From: Palsa-1400 sp036501625
GTDB lineage: Bacteria > Verrucomicrobiota > Verrucomicrobiia > Limisphaerales > Palsa-1400
Assembly (NCBI GenBank): GCA_036501625.1
Contig: DASXZY010000078.1
Coordinates: forward strand, 28,322 to 92,321
Reading direction: 5' to 3'
DNA: 64,000 nt
The position numbers and the translations under genes were made by a program. Shown here in pieces: positions 44,023 through 52,666 of the stretch (position 1 is its first letter; the number at the start of each line of letters is the position of its first letter). Below the pieces are notes generated by a model. That model was not told the origin of the DNA, did not search any database, and saw only the letters and a list, made by a program, of their open reading frames with translations.

Positions 44023-45720
44023 ATGACAAACAATACTGTGTTCGAAAATCAAACCGACGATGCGGCCCTGGTCGCGGAATGCCTCGAAGGCAATCGCGAC
44101 GCTTTCGGTTCCATCGTGCGGCGCTACCAGGCGCTCATCTGCGCCCTCACCTACAACGCCACCGGCCGCCTGAGCGAAAGCGAGGACCTGGCCCAGGAAA
44201 CTTTCCTGACCGCGTGGCGGCAATTGGCGGGTTTGCGGGAGCCGGCGAAATTGCGCCCGTGGCTCTGCCGCATCGCCCGGAACCTCAGTTGCGACGCCCT
44301 CAAGCGGCAGGGCCGGGAACCTGTGGAGGCCGCCGAGACGCTCGAAGCCACGACCGATTTCCGCGCGTGCGAGCCGACTCCGTGCGAGGGAACGATGACG
44401 AAGGAGGAGGAGGCCATTTTGTGGCGGTCGCTGGAACGCTTGCCGGGCGTTTGCCGCGAGCCGCTTATCCTTTTTTATCGCGAACACCGTTCGATTGCCG
44501 ATGTGGCCGCCGCGCTGGATTTGAGCGAAGACGCCGTTAAACAACGCCTTTCGCGCGGGCGCAAATTGCTGGCGGAACAGGTGCTCGCCTATGTCGAAGG
44601 CGCGCTGGAGCGGACCGGCCCAAGCCCGGTTTTCGCGCAAGGAGTCATGCTGGCGCTGCCCGCCATGAGTGTCTCCACCACGACGGCCTCCGTGGCCGGC
44701 AGCGCGGTCAAGAGCGGGGCCGGCGTCAAGGCCGCAACCGGAGGACTTTTGGCCGTCATTTGGTCCATGCTGCTGGTTGTCTTTGGCAATTACGCCGGCT
44801 ACCGAGCCGGGCTGGCGCTGGCGGAATCGGACGGGGAGAAGCGCGTGATCAGGCGTTTTTACGCGGGGCTATTGGTTGCGGTCGCAGGCGCGTCGGTGGC
44901 GTTCTCATTGCTGGTCTGGTGGCAAGGGGGGCTGGCGGCTGGGCGCCGCGAAGGATTTGCCGCCGCCATGCTGGTCTTCACGTCTCTTGGTGTGGCCGTG
45001 TTTTTCGGCCTGTCATTTTGGTTCTGGCGCGCGAATCGTGCTTCCGCGGCCCGCACGGCGAACCAGCCGAAGACTGCCGCGGCACCCGCCTGGGAATACC
45101 GCAGCCGCGCGAGCTTTCTGGGCTTGCCGCTGGTTCACATCCGCGTTGGCGGCTCGAATAAGGCCGTCCGCGCCTGGTTTGCCGCGGGCGGATGCGCTGT
45201 CGGAGGGCTGTTTGCGTTCGGCGGATTGGCCATTGCGCCGGTAAGCATCGGGGGCCTCGCGCTTGGGTTGATGTCATGGGGCGGCACCAGCGCCGGATTG
45301 CTGGCGCTCGGCGGATTGGCCGTCGGCGTGTGGAGCCTCGGCGGGCTGGCCGTGGGTTGGAATGCCTGCGGCGCCTGCGCCGTGGCTTGGAAAGCCGCGG
45401 GCGGCGAGGCGGCGCTCGCGCATGATTTCGCGTTTGGGAAGCTCATCCAGGCCGCCCATGCTGGCGATGCGGCGGCCCAATCGTATGTCGATTCAAGCCA
45501 GTTTTTCCAATGCGCGGACTGGTTCATGCGCCATTCCGCCTGGCTCAATTTGATCTGGGTCGCGCCGCTGGCCCTATGGTGGTTGGGCGCGGCTCGCGCG
45601 CGGCGGCGCGGCGTGATGGCCATTGCTCTGGCCCTTTTCCTGGGCGGCATTGGGAGCGGGTTTGCGCAGGACGCGCCCAAGGCCGCCAAGGCGGCGCCTG
45701 TTATCGAGAAAGTTTTGTAA
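44023..45720 (+). CDS. ECF sigma factor with long multi-pass membrane extension
   Basis: 565 residues from the ATG at 44023. Residues 1-195 are an ECF sigma factor: region 2 in FGSIVRRYQALICALTYNAT and SEDLAQETFLTAWRQLAG, region 4 in LPGVCREPLILFYREHRSIA then DVAAALDLSEDAVKQRLSRG. After residue 240 come at least three clear membrane helices (about 240-258, 279-299, 313-335), a soluble block (356-385, WEYRSRASFLGLPLVHIRVG) and then a Gly-rich hydrophobic repeat of the form GGLA-x-G repeated about every 10 residues between 388 and 461. Another helix near 507-521 and one at 532-546 close the protein. The layout implies a membrane-tethered sigma factor controlled by its own extension. It heads an operon with the next two genes. 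Confidence 0.88.
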   Translation: MTNNTVFENQTDDAALVAECLEGNRDAFGSIVRRYQALICALTYNATGRLSESEDLAQETFLTAWRQLAGLREPAKLRPWLCRIARNLSCDALKRQGREPVEAAETLEATTDFRACEPTPCEGTMTKEEEAILWRSLERLPGVCREPLILFYREHRSIADVAAALDLSEDAVKQRLSRGRKLLAEQVLAYVEGALERTGPSPVFAQGVMLALPAMSVSTTTASVAGSAVKSGAGVKAATGGLLAVIWSMLLVVFGNYAGYRAGLALAESDGEKRVIRRFYAGLLVAVAGASVAFSLLVWWQGGLAAGRREGFAAAMLVFTSLGVAVFFGLSFWFWRANRASAARTANQPKTAAAPAWEYRSRASFLGLPLVHIRVGGSNKAVRAWFAAGGCAVGGLFAFGGLAIAPVSIGGLALGLMSWGGTSAGLLALGGLAVGVWSLGGLAVGWNACGACAVAWKAAGGEAALAHDFAFGKLIQAAHAGDAAAQSYVDSSQFFQCADWFMRHSAWLNLIWVAPLALWWLGAARARRRGVMAIALALFLGGIGSGFAQDAPKAAKAAPVIEKVL

Positions 45721-45721
45721 A

Positions 45722-46228
45722 ATGGCCGCGCCAGCCTCCAACCAACGCCCCAATTATGGCATCGACGCGCCGGATGTGGTGCGTCGCTTTGTGATGATTG
45801 GGGTTGCGTGTTTGGCCTTGGCGGCGGGGCTGAAGTTTTCTCGATTTTCCTGGCGCGAAACTGCGACCTGGCCCGCCGCGAGCATAGGCGTGTGTTTCTT
45901 TTTGGAGGCTCTGGTTATGTTGTGGGGAAGCAAATCGGGCAAATTGCGTTTGCGAGATAAATTGATCGCGGCCATTCCGTGGCGCGGGGATGAGCAGGTG
46001 CTCGACGTGGGCTGCGGGCACGGGTTGATGCTCATTGGAGCGGCCAAGCAATTGCGCGCCGGGCGGGCCATCGGCTTGGACCTGTGGCAGAAGCATGTGC
46101 GGGAATACGCGAAGACGCTGGGGCAGGCGGGGCTTTCGGGCATTAAAATCTCCGCGCCGAACTTTCTGTTTGTGATTCCCTCGCTTACGTTGACGGCGAA
46201 TAAGATAGTTGGAAACAGGGCTGGTTGA
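45722..46228 (+). pseudogene. Class I methyltransferase with internal deletion
   Basis: 168 residues, start ATG 1 bp after the sigma factor stop. Two membrane helices (VMIGVACLALAAGLKFSRF and TWPAASIGVCFFLEALVML) lead into the first SAM-binding block EQVLDVGCGHGLMLIGAAKQ and GRAIGLDLWQK. In the family this is followed by about 70-80 residues with the acidic loop, the GD/DM motif 2 and the central strands before a closing segment. Here DLWQK is joined directly to HVREYAKTLGQAGLSGIKIS and PNFLFVIPSLTLTANKIV, which is the family's last 40 residues. The reading frame is kept, so this is an in-frame deletion. The product lacks half of the fold and is unlikely to be an active enzyme; whether it keeps a role is unknown. 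Confidence 0.7.
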
Positions 46229-46244
46229 TTTATGATCGCCCGCG

Positions 46245-47036
46245 ATGACCAATGAGAAATCAAGATTGCCGTGGTGGCCGTTTCTGGCGGCGGATGTCCT
46301 ATTGCTGGGAGTGGCCGGATTCATTTGGAGCCAGGGGCACCGGCCGCTGCTGTGGTGGGAGGCGTTCCTTTTAATCGCGTGCGCGGGATCGGCCGCGTGG
46401 TGCTTCCTGTTCCCTTTTCTGCGCCGCAGCGAGGATGAACAAAGCCTGGCCCAGGCGCGGCTCCTTTCCAACGCGCTGGAGCAAATCCAGAAGATCGACC
46501 AGTTAGCCGCGCAAGTCTCGGGAGCAGCCAGCCAGTGGAAGGAGTTCCAGGCACACGCGAATCAGGCGGACGGCTCAGCCAAATCCCTGGCTGGAACCAT
46601 CGCCGCCGAGTCCAAGGCATTCGCGGAACTTCTGCAAAAAGCCAGCGACGCCGAGAAAACCCATTTGCGGACGGAAACGGAAAAGCTGCGCCGGGCTGAA
46701 ATGGATTGGCTGCAAGTCGTCATTCATATTTTGGATCACGCGGCCGCGCTTCAGCAAGCCGCCCGCCATTCCGGGCAGCCGGCCCTGGTGGAGCAAGTGG
46801 GCCAGTTCCAAAGCAATTGCCGCGAGGCGGCCCGGCGCGTCGGCTTGACGGCGGTCGCGGGGCGCGAAGGGGAGCCGTTCGATCCGAACCAGCACCAGGT
46901 GGCGCGGAAAACAGCGCCGGACGGAAACGCGGTCGTTGGGGAAACGCTGGTCCCGGGCTATACGTTCCAGGGACAATTGGTGCGGCGGCCGCTCGTGGCT
47001 ATAAAAGAGCCGGCGGGCGCGCCGGTCGAAGCGTAA
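46245..47036 (+). CDS. Membrane-anchored GrpE-like protein
   Basis: 263 residues. Two membrane helices lie at the start (WWPFLAADVLLLGVAGFIWS and WWEAFLLIACAGSAAWCFLF), followed by a long helix region of about 70-180 (coiled-coil type) and a C-terminal beta-rich part: VAGREGEPFDPNQHQVARKT, NAVVGETLVPGYTFQGQLVR and RPLVAIKEP. This end matches the beta-wing of the DnaK nucleotide-exchange factor GrpE (G-E-P-F-D-P-N-x-H and V-x-x-x-L-x-x-G-Y-x-x-x-x-x-x-L-R-P-A-x-V). The spacing from long helix to wing also fits. It is probably a membrane-bound Hsp70 cofactor. It is the last gene of the sigma factor operon, 16 bp after the methyltransferase remnant. No dnaK or dnaJ is near. Confidence 0.78.
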   Translation: MTNEKSRLPWWPFLAADVLLLGVAGFIWSQGHRPLLWWEAFLLIACAGSAAWCFLFPFLRRSEDEQSLAQARLLSNALEQIQKIDQLAAQVSGAASQWKEFQAHANQADGSAKSLAGTIAAESKAFAELLQKASDAEKTHLRTETEKLRRAEMDWLQVVIHILDHAAALQQAARHSGQPALVEQVGQFQSNCREAARRVGLTAVAGREGEPFDPNQHQVARKTAPDGNAVVGETLVPGYTFQGQLVRRPLVAIKEPAGAPVEA

Positions 47037-47041
47037 AAAAT

Positions 47042-47326
47042 CTAGCTCACTGGGATGAGCGAGACGCGCTCTCCCATGTCGTTGCGGGTGATGCCTTGCG
47101 CATGGGGGTCCAGGCTCAAGACGCCATCCACAAGAAAAGCGTATCGATGATGGCCATGCTTCAGGTCGATGGTCAGCAGCCACGACCGGTCAGGCATGTG
47201 TTTCATGGGATGCGCTCCTGGGTCCCACTCGTTAAAATCTCCGACGAGGCTGACGGTTGCAGCCTGGGTGGCGCGACAAATGAAATTGATGGCCCGAAGG
47301 GGCTTCAGATAACCACGCGAAATCAT
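47042..47326 (-). CDS. Small CBM48/AMPK-type glycogen-binding protein
   Basis: 94 residues, almost entirely one early-set beta-sandwich. INFICRATQAATVSLVGDFN, then EWDPGAHPMKHMPDRSWLLT and HHRYAFLVDGVLSLDPHAQG are the typical strands with the sugar-stacking Trp and the LDP of glycogen-binding modules of isoamylase-like enzymes and AMPK beta subunits. No catalytic domain is attached. It converges with the GrpE-like gene (5 bp between stops). A role in binding glycogen or a related glucan is inferred. Confidence 0.85.
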   Translation of the reverse strand: MISRGYLKPLRAINFICRATQAATVSLVGDFNEWDPGAHPMKHMPDRSWLLTIDLKHGHHRYAFLVDGVLSLDPHAQGITRNDMGERVSLIPVS

Positions 47327-47374
47327 ATTCTAAACGGACTACACTCCATATCCCATTATTGGGGCCGTCCGTTT

Positions 47375-48313
47375 CTACGTCAAGTGGTTCTGCAAGATCG
47401 TGAAGGCGGCCCGGCGCACTTCGTCTGAGCGGGTCTTCAACTCGCGGTAAAGTTCGGGCCAATCGCTTCGGAATTGGTTGCGCTCACGCCAGACGGATTG
47501 CAGCACGCGCTCGGTGCGCTCGACTTGTTGCAGGGCGGGGGCCAGGGGTTCGCGGCCTTCCGGCAAATCGGAAATGTTTCCGACCGCAAAGCGGCTCATG
47601 CGTTTTTTGTTGAACACGGCCTGCAGCAGCATGACCAGCGTCTGTTCATACGGATACCACCGATGCATCAGGGCCTCCCGCAAAAACCCGTGCCGCACCG
47701 CGAAAAATTCTGAGCGCGGCCGCTCGGTGAATTGCCGGATTTCCTGGGCCTCGGTTGGAAACCATGTGTAGAGCAGGGCGAAGGTTCCGTAAGTATCAAT
47801 AAGGCGCTTGGAATTGGCATGGCCGAAGCAAACTTCGCCGACGCAAAAGTCCTGGTTCAATTCCTGGATGATTTCCGGCAAGTCATGCAGGCCGCTCAGG
47901 ACCTCCTGGCCGGAGGCGGCGCCGTAATTGAAATCGCCGGGGATGAGCCAATAGACATCGTTTTCCCCGCCGCGCTCGAAGGCCGCGCCGAGGCCGTCGT
48001 ACCACATTTGGCAGGTGTCAACGCACCATGCGTCAATAATATCGGAGTGGCGGGCGACCGTGTTATTTCGGAAATCGAGGAACGCGCCGTGGCCTTCATT
48101 GCTGTAATAGGTTTTGCGGTCCATGACCGTCAGCGGCCGCGCGTAGGTCTTTTTCTGTTCCGCCAGGCGGGCGGCCAATCCATAAAGCCCATCCAGGTCC
48201 GCGTAGTCTCCCGGCTGTTTGAAAGGGTAGATGATGATGGGATGGATGAGGCCGGCTGCGGCTTCCCTGGTGCTCGTTCCGCGCGCGGTTTTCGCGGTCT
48301 TTTTCATAGGCAT
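47375..48313 (-). CDS. Conserved-looking cytoplasmic protein of unknown function
   Basis: 312 residues from the ATG at 48313 (or ATG 48307), no signal peptide or membrane helix. Not recognised. It opens with a basic lead and HPIIIYPFKQPGDYADLDGL, then DLDGLYGLAARLAEQKKTYA, VDTCQMWYDGLGAAFERGGE, VYWLIPGDFNYGAASGQEVL, CFGHANSKRLIDTYGTFALL and YPYEQTLVMLLQAVFNKKRM. The mixture of buried strands (IIIYPF, VYWLIPGDF) and helices looks like an alpha/beta enzyme with a possible nucleotide-sugar-type first strand, but no motif is decisive. The last 70 residues are helical and charged. It is 48 bp upstream of the CBM48 gene on the same strand, so the two are probably cotranscribed. Confidence 0.72.
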   Translation of the reverse strand: MPMKKTAKTARGTSTREAAAGLIHPIIIYPFKQPGDYADLDGLYGLAARLAEQKKTYARPLTVMDRKTYYSNEGHGAFLDFRNNTVARHSDIIDAWCVDTCQMWYDGLGAAFERGGENDVYWLIPGDFNYGAASGQEVLSGLHDLPEIIQELNQDFCVGEVCFGHANSKRLIDTYGTFALLYTWFPTEAQEIRQFTERPRSEFFAVRHGFLREALMHRWYPYEQTLVMLLQAVFNKKRMSRFAVGNISDLPEGREPLAPALQQVERTERVLQSVWRERNQFRSDWPELYRELKTRSDEVRRAAFTILQNHLT

Positions 48314-48406
48314 TGAGGCGATGCCCAAATGATAGCCGCGCGGCCCGCCGCGGGCAATGGAAAAATATCCGTGAAATCCATCCAATACGTGGTTTACTCC
48401 AAGGGC

Positions 48407-51400
48407 ATGACGAATTCGCCCGCGCCAACCCAGCAGCAACGGGAAGCCATCGCCGCCCGGGGCAATGTCCTGGTCGTCGCGGGAGCCGGCGCGGGCAAGA
48501 CGCGCACACTGGTGGAACGCTGCCTGGCCTGGCTGCTGGATGAAAACAACGAGGGCAGCGTGGATGAGATTCTGATGGTCACATTCACCCAGGCGGCGGC
48601 CGCGGAAATGCGCCGGCGCCTCCGGGAAGGGCTTGAATCCGCCGCGAACTCTTCGCCGCGGCTGGCGGAGCAACTGGCTTTGCTGGAAACGGCCCACATT
48701 TGCACGCTCCACAGCTTTTGCCTTGAACTGGCGCGGCAGCATTTCTACGAGCTGGGCCTGGACCCGCAATTGAAAATCCTGTCCAACGAAGAATCTCGCG
48801 CGCTCACGCGGCGGACTTTGGACGGCGTGCTGGAGGCGGTTTATAATTCCAGCGAGACGGCGGAGCTGGCCATCCAAAAACTCATCCAGGCCACCGGCGG
48901 CGACCGCGACCAGCCTGTGCGCGATTTGATCGAGCGCCTGCATCGCTACGCCCAAAGCTTGCGCGATCCGGCGGGGTGGTTCGCCGCGCAGGAAGCCTGT
49001 TTCCGAAGTCCCCAGCCGGAGCAATGGCGCGCGTGGCTGATGGCGGAGCTGAACGCCTGGCGCGCCGCGTGGGTGGCGCGATTGCAACGGCATTTGCCGG
49101 GGCAAAATGCGGCCCGTTGCGCGGCGGTTTTGGAAGGCTTGCGCGGCGGCGCGGAGCGGGCGGAGTTCGCGGCGGCTTTGGCGGAGATCGGGGAGATCGA
49201 CAAGTCATGGCCGACTCCGAAAGCCCGCTGGCGCGAGCCAATCGCGGACATTTTTGAAGAGGCGGATTTTTTGCATTCCGTCTGCGCGCTTTCGGGCGAG
49301 GAGGACCCGCTGGCCGAAGATTGGGACTGGACGCGCCCGCCCATGCTCGCGCTGCTGGACGCCGCGCGGCGTTTCGGCGAGGCCTTCGCGGCGGCCAAGC
49401 GCAATGCCGGCAGCATGGATTTTCAGGACTTGGAGCAATTCGCGCTGCGCCTGCTTTGGGACGGGCCGAGTCCGAGCGGGATCGCGCGGCAATGGCGGCG
49501 GAAATTGCGCCTGATTTTCGTCGATGAATTTCAGGACATCAATGGGGCGCAGGAGGCCATCATTCAAGCCGTGGCCAGCGAGGGCGGCGAAGCGAATCTA
49601 TTTTTGGTGGGCGACGTCAAGCAAAGCATTTACCGCTTTCGCCAAACGGATCCGCGCATTTTCGCGGCCTTTAAAACGCGATGGGAGGCGGGCGGGCCTT
49701 CCGGGCGGGTGCTGGCGCTTTCAGACAATTTTCGCAGCCACGAATGCATCCTTGCTTTCGTCAACGCGGTCTTCACGCCGCTGATGCGCGCGAGCGTTGG
49801 CGGGGCCGATTATGACGAGGCGGCGCGCCTGCGTTTTGGCGGCCGCGAACACCGGCCATCACAATGTTCATCTCCGTCGAGTCCCGCGCCGGTGGAATTG
49901 TTGCTGCGGCGCATCGGCGAGAACGCCGGCGACGATGATGAGAATGCCTCCGACGCCGAAAAGGAAGCGCGCTTCGCCGGCCGGCGCCTGCTCGAACTGC
50001 ACAGCGCCTCAACGCCTTGGAGCGACATGGTCATTCTGTTGCGCGCGCCGAGAGCGAAGGTTTCCGCCTACGCCAAGGAATTCAGCCGGCTGTGCATTCC
50101 GCTGGCGGCAGCGCGCGGGGGATTTTATGACAGCGCGGAAGCGCGCGACTTGCTCGGCATGTTGCAATTGCTGGACAACCCACTGCAGGATGTGCCGCTG
50201 CTCGGCGTGTTGCGCTCGCCGCTGGTCGGAATGACCGATGCCGAGCTGGCCGCGATGCGCGTGGCGCGGCCGCGCGGGCTGTTTTGGCACGCGCTCTCGG
50301 ATTCGACGAACGCCAAAGCGAGGCGGTTTTTGGAACGTTACGCGAACTGGCGGCGGCAGACGCGGGAGGAGGCCGTTTCGCAATGCCTGGAAAATATTAT
50401 CGACTCCACCCATTACGAGGATTGGCTCCAAACCCAGAGCCGCGCCGGGCAGCGGCGGGCGAACGTGGAACGCCTGCTGCAACTGGCGCGGCAATTCGAC
50501 GCCAGCCGCGGCGAAAGCCTCGCGCGGTTTCTCCATTTTGTGGAAGCGCAGCAGGAGGGCGAGGAGGATTCCGATCCGGCCCCGGCGCAGGCTGGCGCGG
50601 TTCGCTTGATGAGCATCCACCAGAGCAAAGGGCTGGAATTTCCGGTGGTCGTGGTGGCGGACCTGGGGAAGAGGTTCCATGCGGGAGAGGCGCGCGATAG
50701 CATTATCCTTGATGAAGAGTACGGGCTTTGTCCGCGCGTGCGCCGGCCGGAATCCGCGCAAACCTGGCCGAGTCTTCCGCATTGGCTGGCCCGGCGGCGG
50801 CAAAAAAAGGAGTCGCTCGGCGAAGAAATGCGGCTGCTGTATGTGGCCATGACTCGCGCGAAGCATCGGCTGATTCTGGCGGGCGCCGCTTCGCGCAAGA
50901 GCATCGAGGAGAAGTGGCCCCGGCGCGCCTTGGCAGGCGCGGGGCCGGCGGAAATTCTGGCCAGCAACAGCTTTTTGGATTGGCTGGGAAGCTGGCCGCC
51001 CGGCGCCGCCAATCTGTCCGCTTCGGGCCGAAACGAGTTCTTCACCTGGACTGTGCTGGATGAAGATCACCCCTGGCTTGCGCCGCATGTGGAGCAAGCC
51101 AGCCTTGCCGCCAGCCGGGACGCCGAGGCGGACTTGCCGCCCGAAACCCGCGAGCGGCTGGACTGGAAGTATATGTTGGATGGCGACACCCGCGCCGCCG
51201 CCAAGGCTTCGGTTTCGGATTTGCGCCGCGCGATGGTGGAGCAGGAGGAGGAGGTGCGGCTGTTCCGGGGCGGCCCGTCATCGCGCGTGGCGGAAGGGGC
51301 TTTGACGGCGGCCGAGATTGGCCTGGCGCACCACGCTTTTTTGGAGCATCTGGCGCTGGAGCGGGCCGGGTCTCTGGAGGGTTTGAGCGCCGAGGCGGAG

Positions 51401-51838
51401 CGAATGCGCGCCGAGAACCTTCTTTCCGCTGAAGAATGCGCCGGCCTGAACCTCGAGGCGCTGGCCGCGTTTTGGCAATCCGAGCCGGGACGCCAATTAT
51501 TGGAACAGCGGCCGGCTTTGCGGCGGGAATTGGCGTTCACCGTGCGATTGGAGGCGGCGGAACTTGCGCGCCTCGGCGCGGCGGAATTCGCGCGCGCGGG
51601 GGCCGAGGAATTTATTGTTGTCCAGGGAGTCATTGACCTGGCCGCGATTCTGCCCGGACAAATTTGGCTGCTGGATTTTAAGACGGACCATTTTCCGGAG
51701 GCGGAATTGAAGGAGAAGATCAGGATTTACCGGCCGCAGATTGAACTGTACGCGGCGGCCTTGAGCCGGATTTATAGGCGGCCGGTCACGCGCCGCTGGC
51801 TGCATTTCCTGGCTCGCCGCCATACGGAAAATGTTTGA
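48407..51838 (+). CDS. addA: AddA-type UvrD-family helicase/nuclease
   Basis: 1143 residues from the ATG at 48407. N-terminal Walker A VLVVAGAGAGKTRTLVERCL, motif Ia VTFTQAAAAEMRRRL, Walker B LRLIFVDEFQDINGAQEAII, motif III GDVKQSIYRFRQTDPRIFAA, later VRLMSIHQSKGLEFPVVVVA and LLYVAMTRAKHRLIL (motifs V and VI). The C-terminal 250 residues end in a RecB-type nuclease with IDLAAILPGQIWLLDFKTDH and YRPQIELYAAAL. It should resect double-strand breaks. Its partner (addB) is not in the window: the next gene is on the opposite strand and codes a small membrane protein. The start could also be at 48329 upstream but the ATG gives the family N-terminus. Confidence 0.93.
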   Translation: MTNSPAPTQQQREAIAARGNVLVVAGAGAGKTRTLVERCLAWLLDENNEGSVDEILMVTFTQAAAAEMRRRLREGLESAANSSPRLAEQLALLETAHICTLHSFCLELARQHFYELGLDPQLKILSNEESRALTRRTLDGVLEAVYNSSETAELAIQKLIQATGGDRDQPVRDLIERLHRYAQSLRDPAGWFAAQEACFRSPQPEQWRAWLMAELNAWRAAWVARLQRHLPGQNAARCAAVLEGLRGGAERAEFAAALAEIGEIDKSWPTPKARWREPIADIFEEADFLHSVCALSGEEDPLAEDWDWTRPPMLALLDAARRFGEAFAAAKRNAGSMDFQDLEQFALRLLWDGPSPSGIARQWRRKLRLIFVDEFQDINGAQEAIIQAVASEGGEANLFLVGDVKQSIYRFRQTDPRIFAAFKTRWEAGGPSGRVLALSDNFRSHECILAFVNAVFTPLMRASVGGADYDEAARLRFGGREHRPSQCSSPSSPAPVELLLRRIGENAGDDDENASDAEKEARFAGRRLLELHSASTPWSDMVILLRAPRAKVSAYAKEFSRLCIPLAAARGGFYDSAEARDLLGMLQLLDNPLQDVPLLGVLRSPLVGMTDAELAAMRVARPRGLFWHALSDSTNAKARRFLERYANWRRQTREEAVSQCLENIIDSTHYEDWLQTQSRAGQRRANVERLLQLARQFDASRGESLARFLHFVEAQQEGEEDSDPAPAQAGAVRLMSIHQSKGLEFPVVVVADLGKRFHAGEARDSIILDEEYGLCPRVRRPESAQTWPSLPHWLARRRQKKESLGEEMRLLYVAMTRAKHRLILAGAASRKSIEEKWPRRALAGAGPAEILASNSFLDWLGSWPPGAANLSASGRNEFFTWTVLDEDHPWLAPHVEQASLAASRDAEADLPPETRERLDWKYMLDGDTRAAAKASVSDLRRAMVEQEEEVRLFRGGPSSRVAEGALTAAEIGLAHHAFLEHLALERAGSLEGLSAEAERMRAENLLSAEECAGLNLEALAAFWQSEPGRQLLEQRPALRRELAFTVRLEAAELARLGAAEFARAGAEEFIVVQGVIDLAAILPGQIWLLDFKTDHFPEAELKEKIRIYRPQIELYAAALSRIYRRPVTRRWLHFLARRHTENV

Positions 51839-51847
51839 CAGGTCGGG

Positions 51848-52240
51848 TTAGGTGATTCGCGGAGGCACGCCGTCTTTGGGCGTCTTGGACAGAACGGCCA
51901 TGCTCGTTGACATGGCCCACAAAGTGGAGCCGGCAAAAAGAACCATGCCCGCCAGAGGCCAGTGCACGTAATGCCACGTTTCCCCCATTTGTTGGAACGG
52001 GTCGCCTGTCGGTGATTGCAGCGCGCCGAGGCCTCCTGACAAGACCATCTTGATCATCGGGATGCTCGCGGCCATGGTGAAGATCAAGGAGCCAAACGCG
52101 GCGGCCAATTGCGCGTAGCCGACGGCGCGGCCCGCGGCGAGCGAACCGGAGCCAGGCAAGGCCAGGTTGGCCGTGAAGCAAGCCCAGGCTTCCGAACGGG
52201 TCAACGGCCGGCGGGAGCGAAGTTTCAACGAACCCTTCAT
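51848..52240 (-). CDS. Small membrane protein (TM2-like)
   Basis: 130 residues, three hydrophobic segments (WACFTANLALPGSGSLAAGR, GYAQLAAAFGSLIFTMAAS, WPLAGMVLFAGSTLWAMST). The NLALPGSGSLAAGRAVGYAQ pattern with its glycines resembles TM2-type small membrane proteins. It is the last of three small membrane protein genes on the minus strand (GYF-DUF4190, DUF2752, this), 20 bp after DUF2752. The function is unknown. Confidence 0.7.
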   Translation of the reverse strand: MKGSLKLRSRRPLTRSEAWACFTANLALPGSGSLAAGRAVGYAQLAAAFGSLIFTMAASIPMIKMVLSGGLGALQSPTGDPFQQMGETWHYVHWPLAGMVLFAGSTLWAMSTSMAVLSKTPKDGVPPRIT

Positions 52241-52260
52241 GACGGTCTAACTCTGCAATC

Positions 52261-52662
52261 TCACGCAAAATGGATATTCCGCAAGATGCCAAATAAAAGC
52301 AACGACCCGGCCAGCAGCCAGGCAAAGACGGGCCGCGTGATGAGGCCGGGCCACTGCCGGCCTGTCAAGACGAACACGATCTCGCGCAAGCCCAGCCATA
52401 TCACCACCGGCAAAAGCAGGGGCACAAAGGGATTCAAGCGCCAGGCGGCAGCGAACCGGCCGTGGGAAAGCTGGTGGAGCGCGCGCAGGCCGCCGCAACC
52501 AGGGCATTGCAATCCAGTCAGTTCATGCAGTTGACAAACCGGATAAAAACCCGCGGTGGATGGATCGAACAGGAACAGCACCGCCACCGCCCCGATGGCG
52601 GCCAGCATCCCGGCCGCGAGGGCGGCGACGCGCCAGCGGGAAAATGCTTGCGGCGCACTCAC
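52261..52662 (-). CDS. DUF2752 membrane protein
   Basis: 133 residues from a GTG at 52662, five bases after the stop of the upstream GYF gene. It has four hydrophobic segments and the family signature FYPVCQLHELTGLQCPGCGG then LRALHQLSHGRFAAAWRLNP (C-x-H-x-x-T-G-x-x-C-P-G-C-G). The function of DUF2752 is unknown; it is common in Verrucomicrobia and Bacteroidetes, often next to DUF4190 or CD225-type proteins, as here. An upstream ATG at 52704 would overlap the GYF gene. Confidence 0.85.
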   Translation of the reverse strand: MSAPQAFSRWRVAALAAGMLAAIGAVAVLFLFDPSTAGFYPVCQLHELTGLQCPGCGGLRALHQLSHGRFAAAWRLNPFVPLLLPVVIWLGLREIVFVLTGRQWPGLITRPVFAWLLAGSLLLFGILRNIHFA

Positions 52663-52666
52663 GAAA

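Noticed and set aside
43842..44033. A 63-codon minus-strand frame inside repeat copy A
   Set aside because: It does not keep one frame relative to copy B, and it overlaps the sigma factor start region.
48314..49105. A longer N-terminus for the unknown protein at 47375-48313
   Set aside because: The extra 264 codons are antisense to addA and have the composition of shadow sequence.
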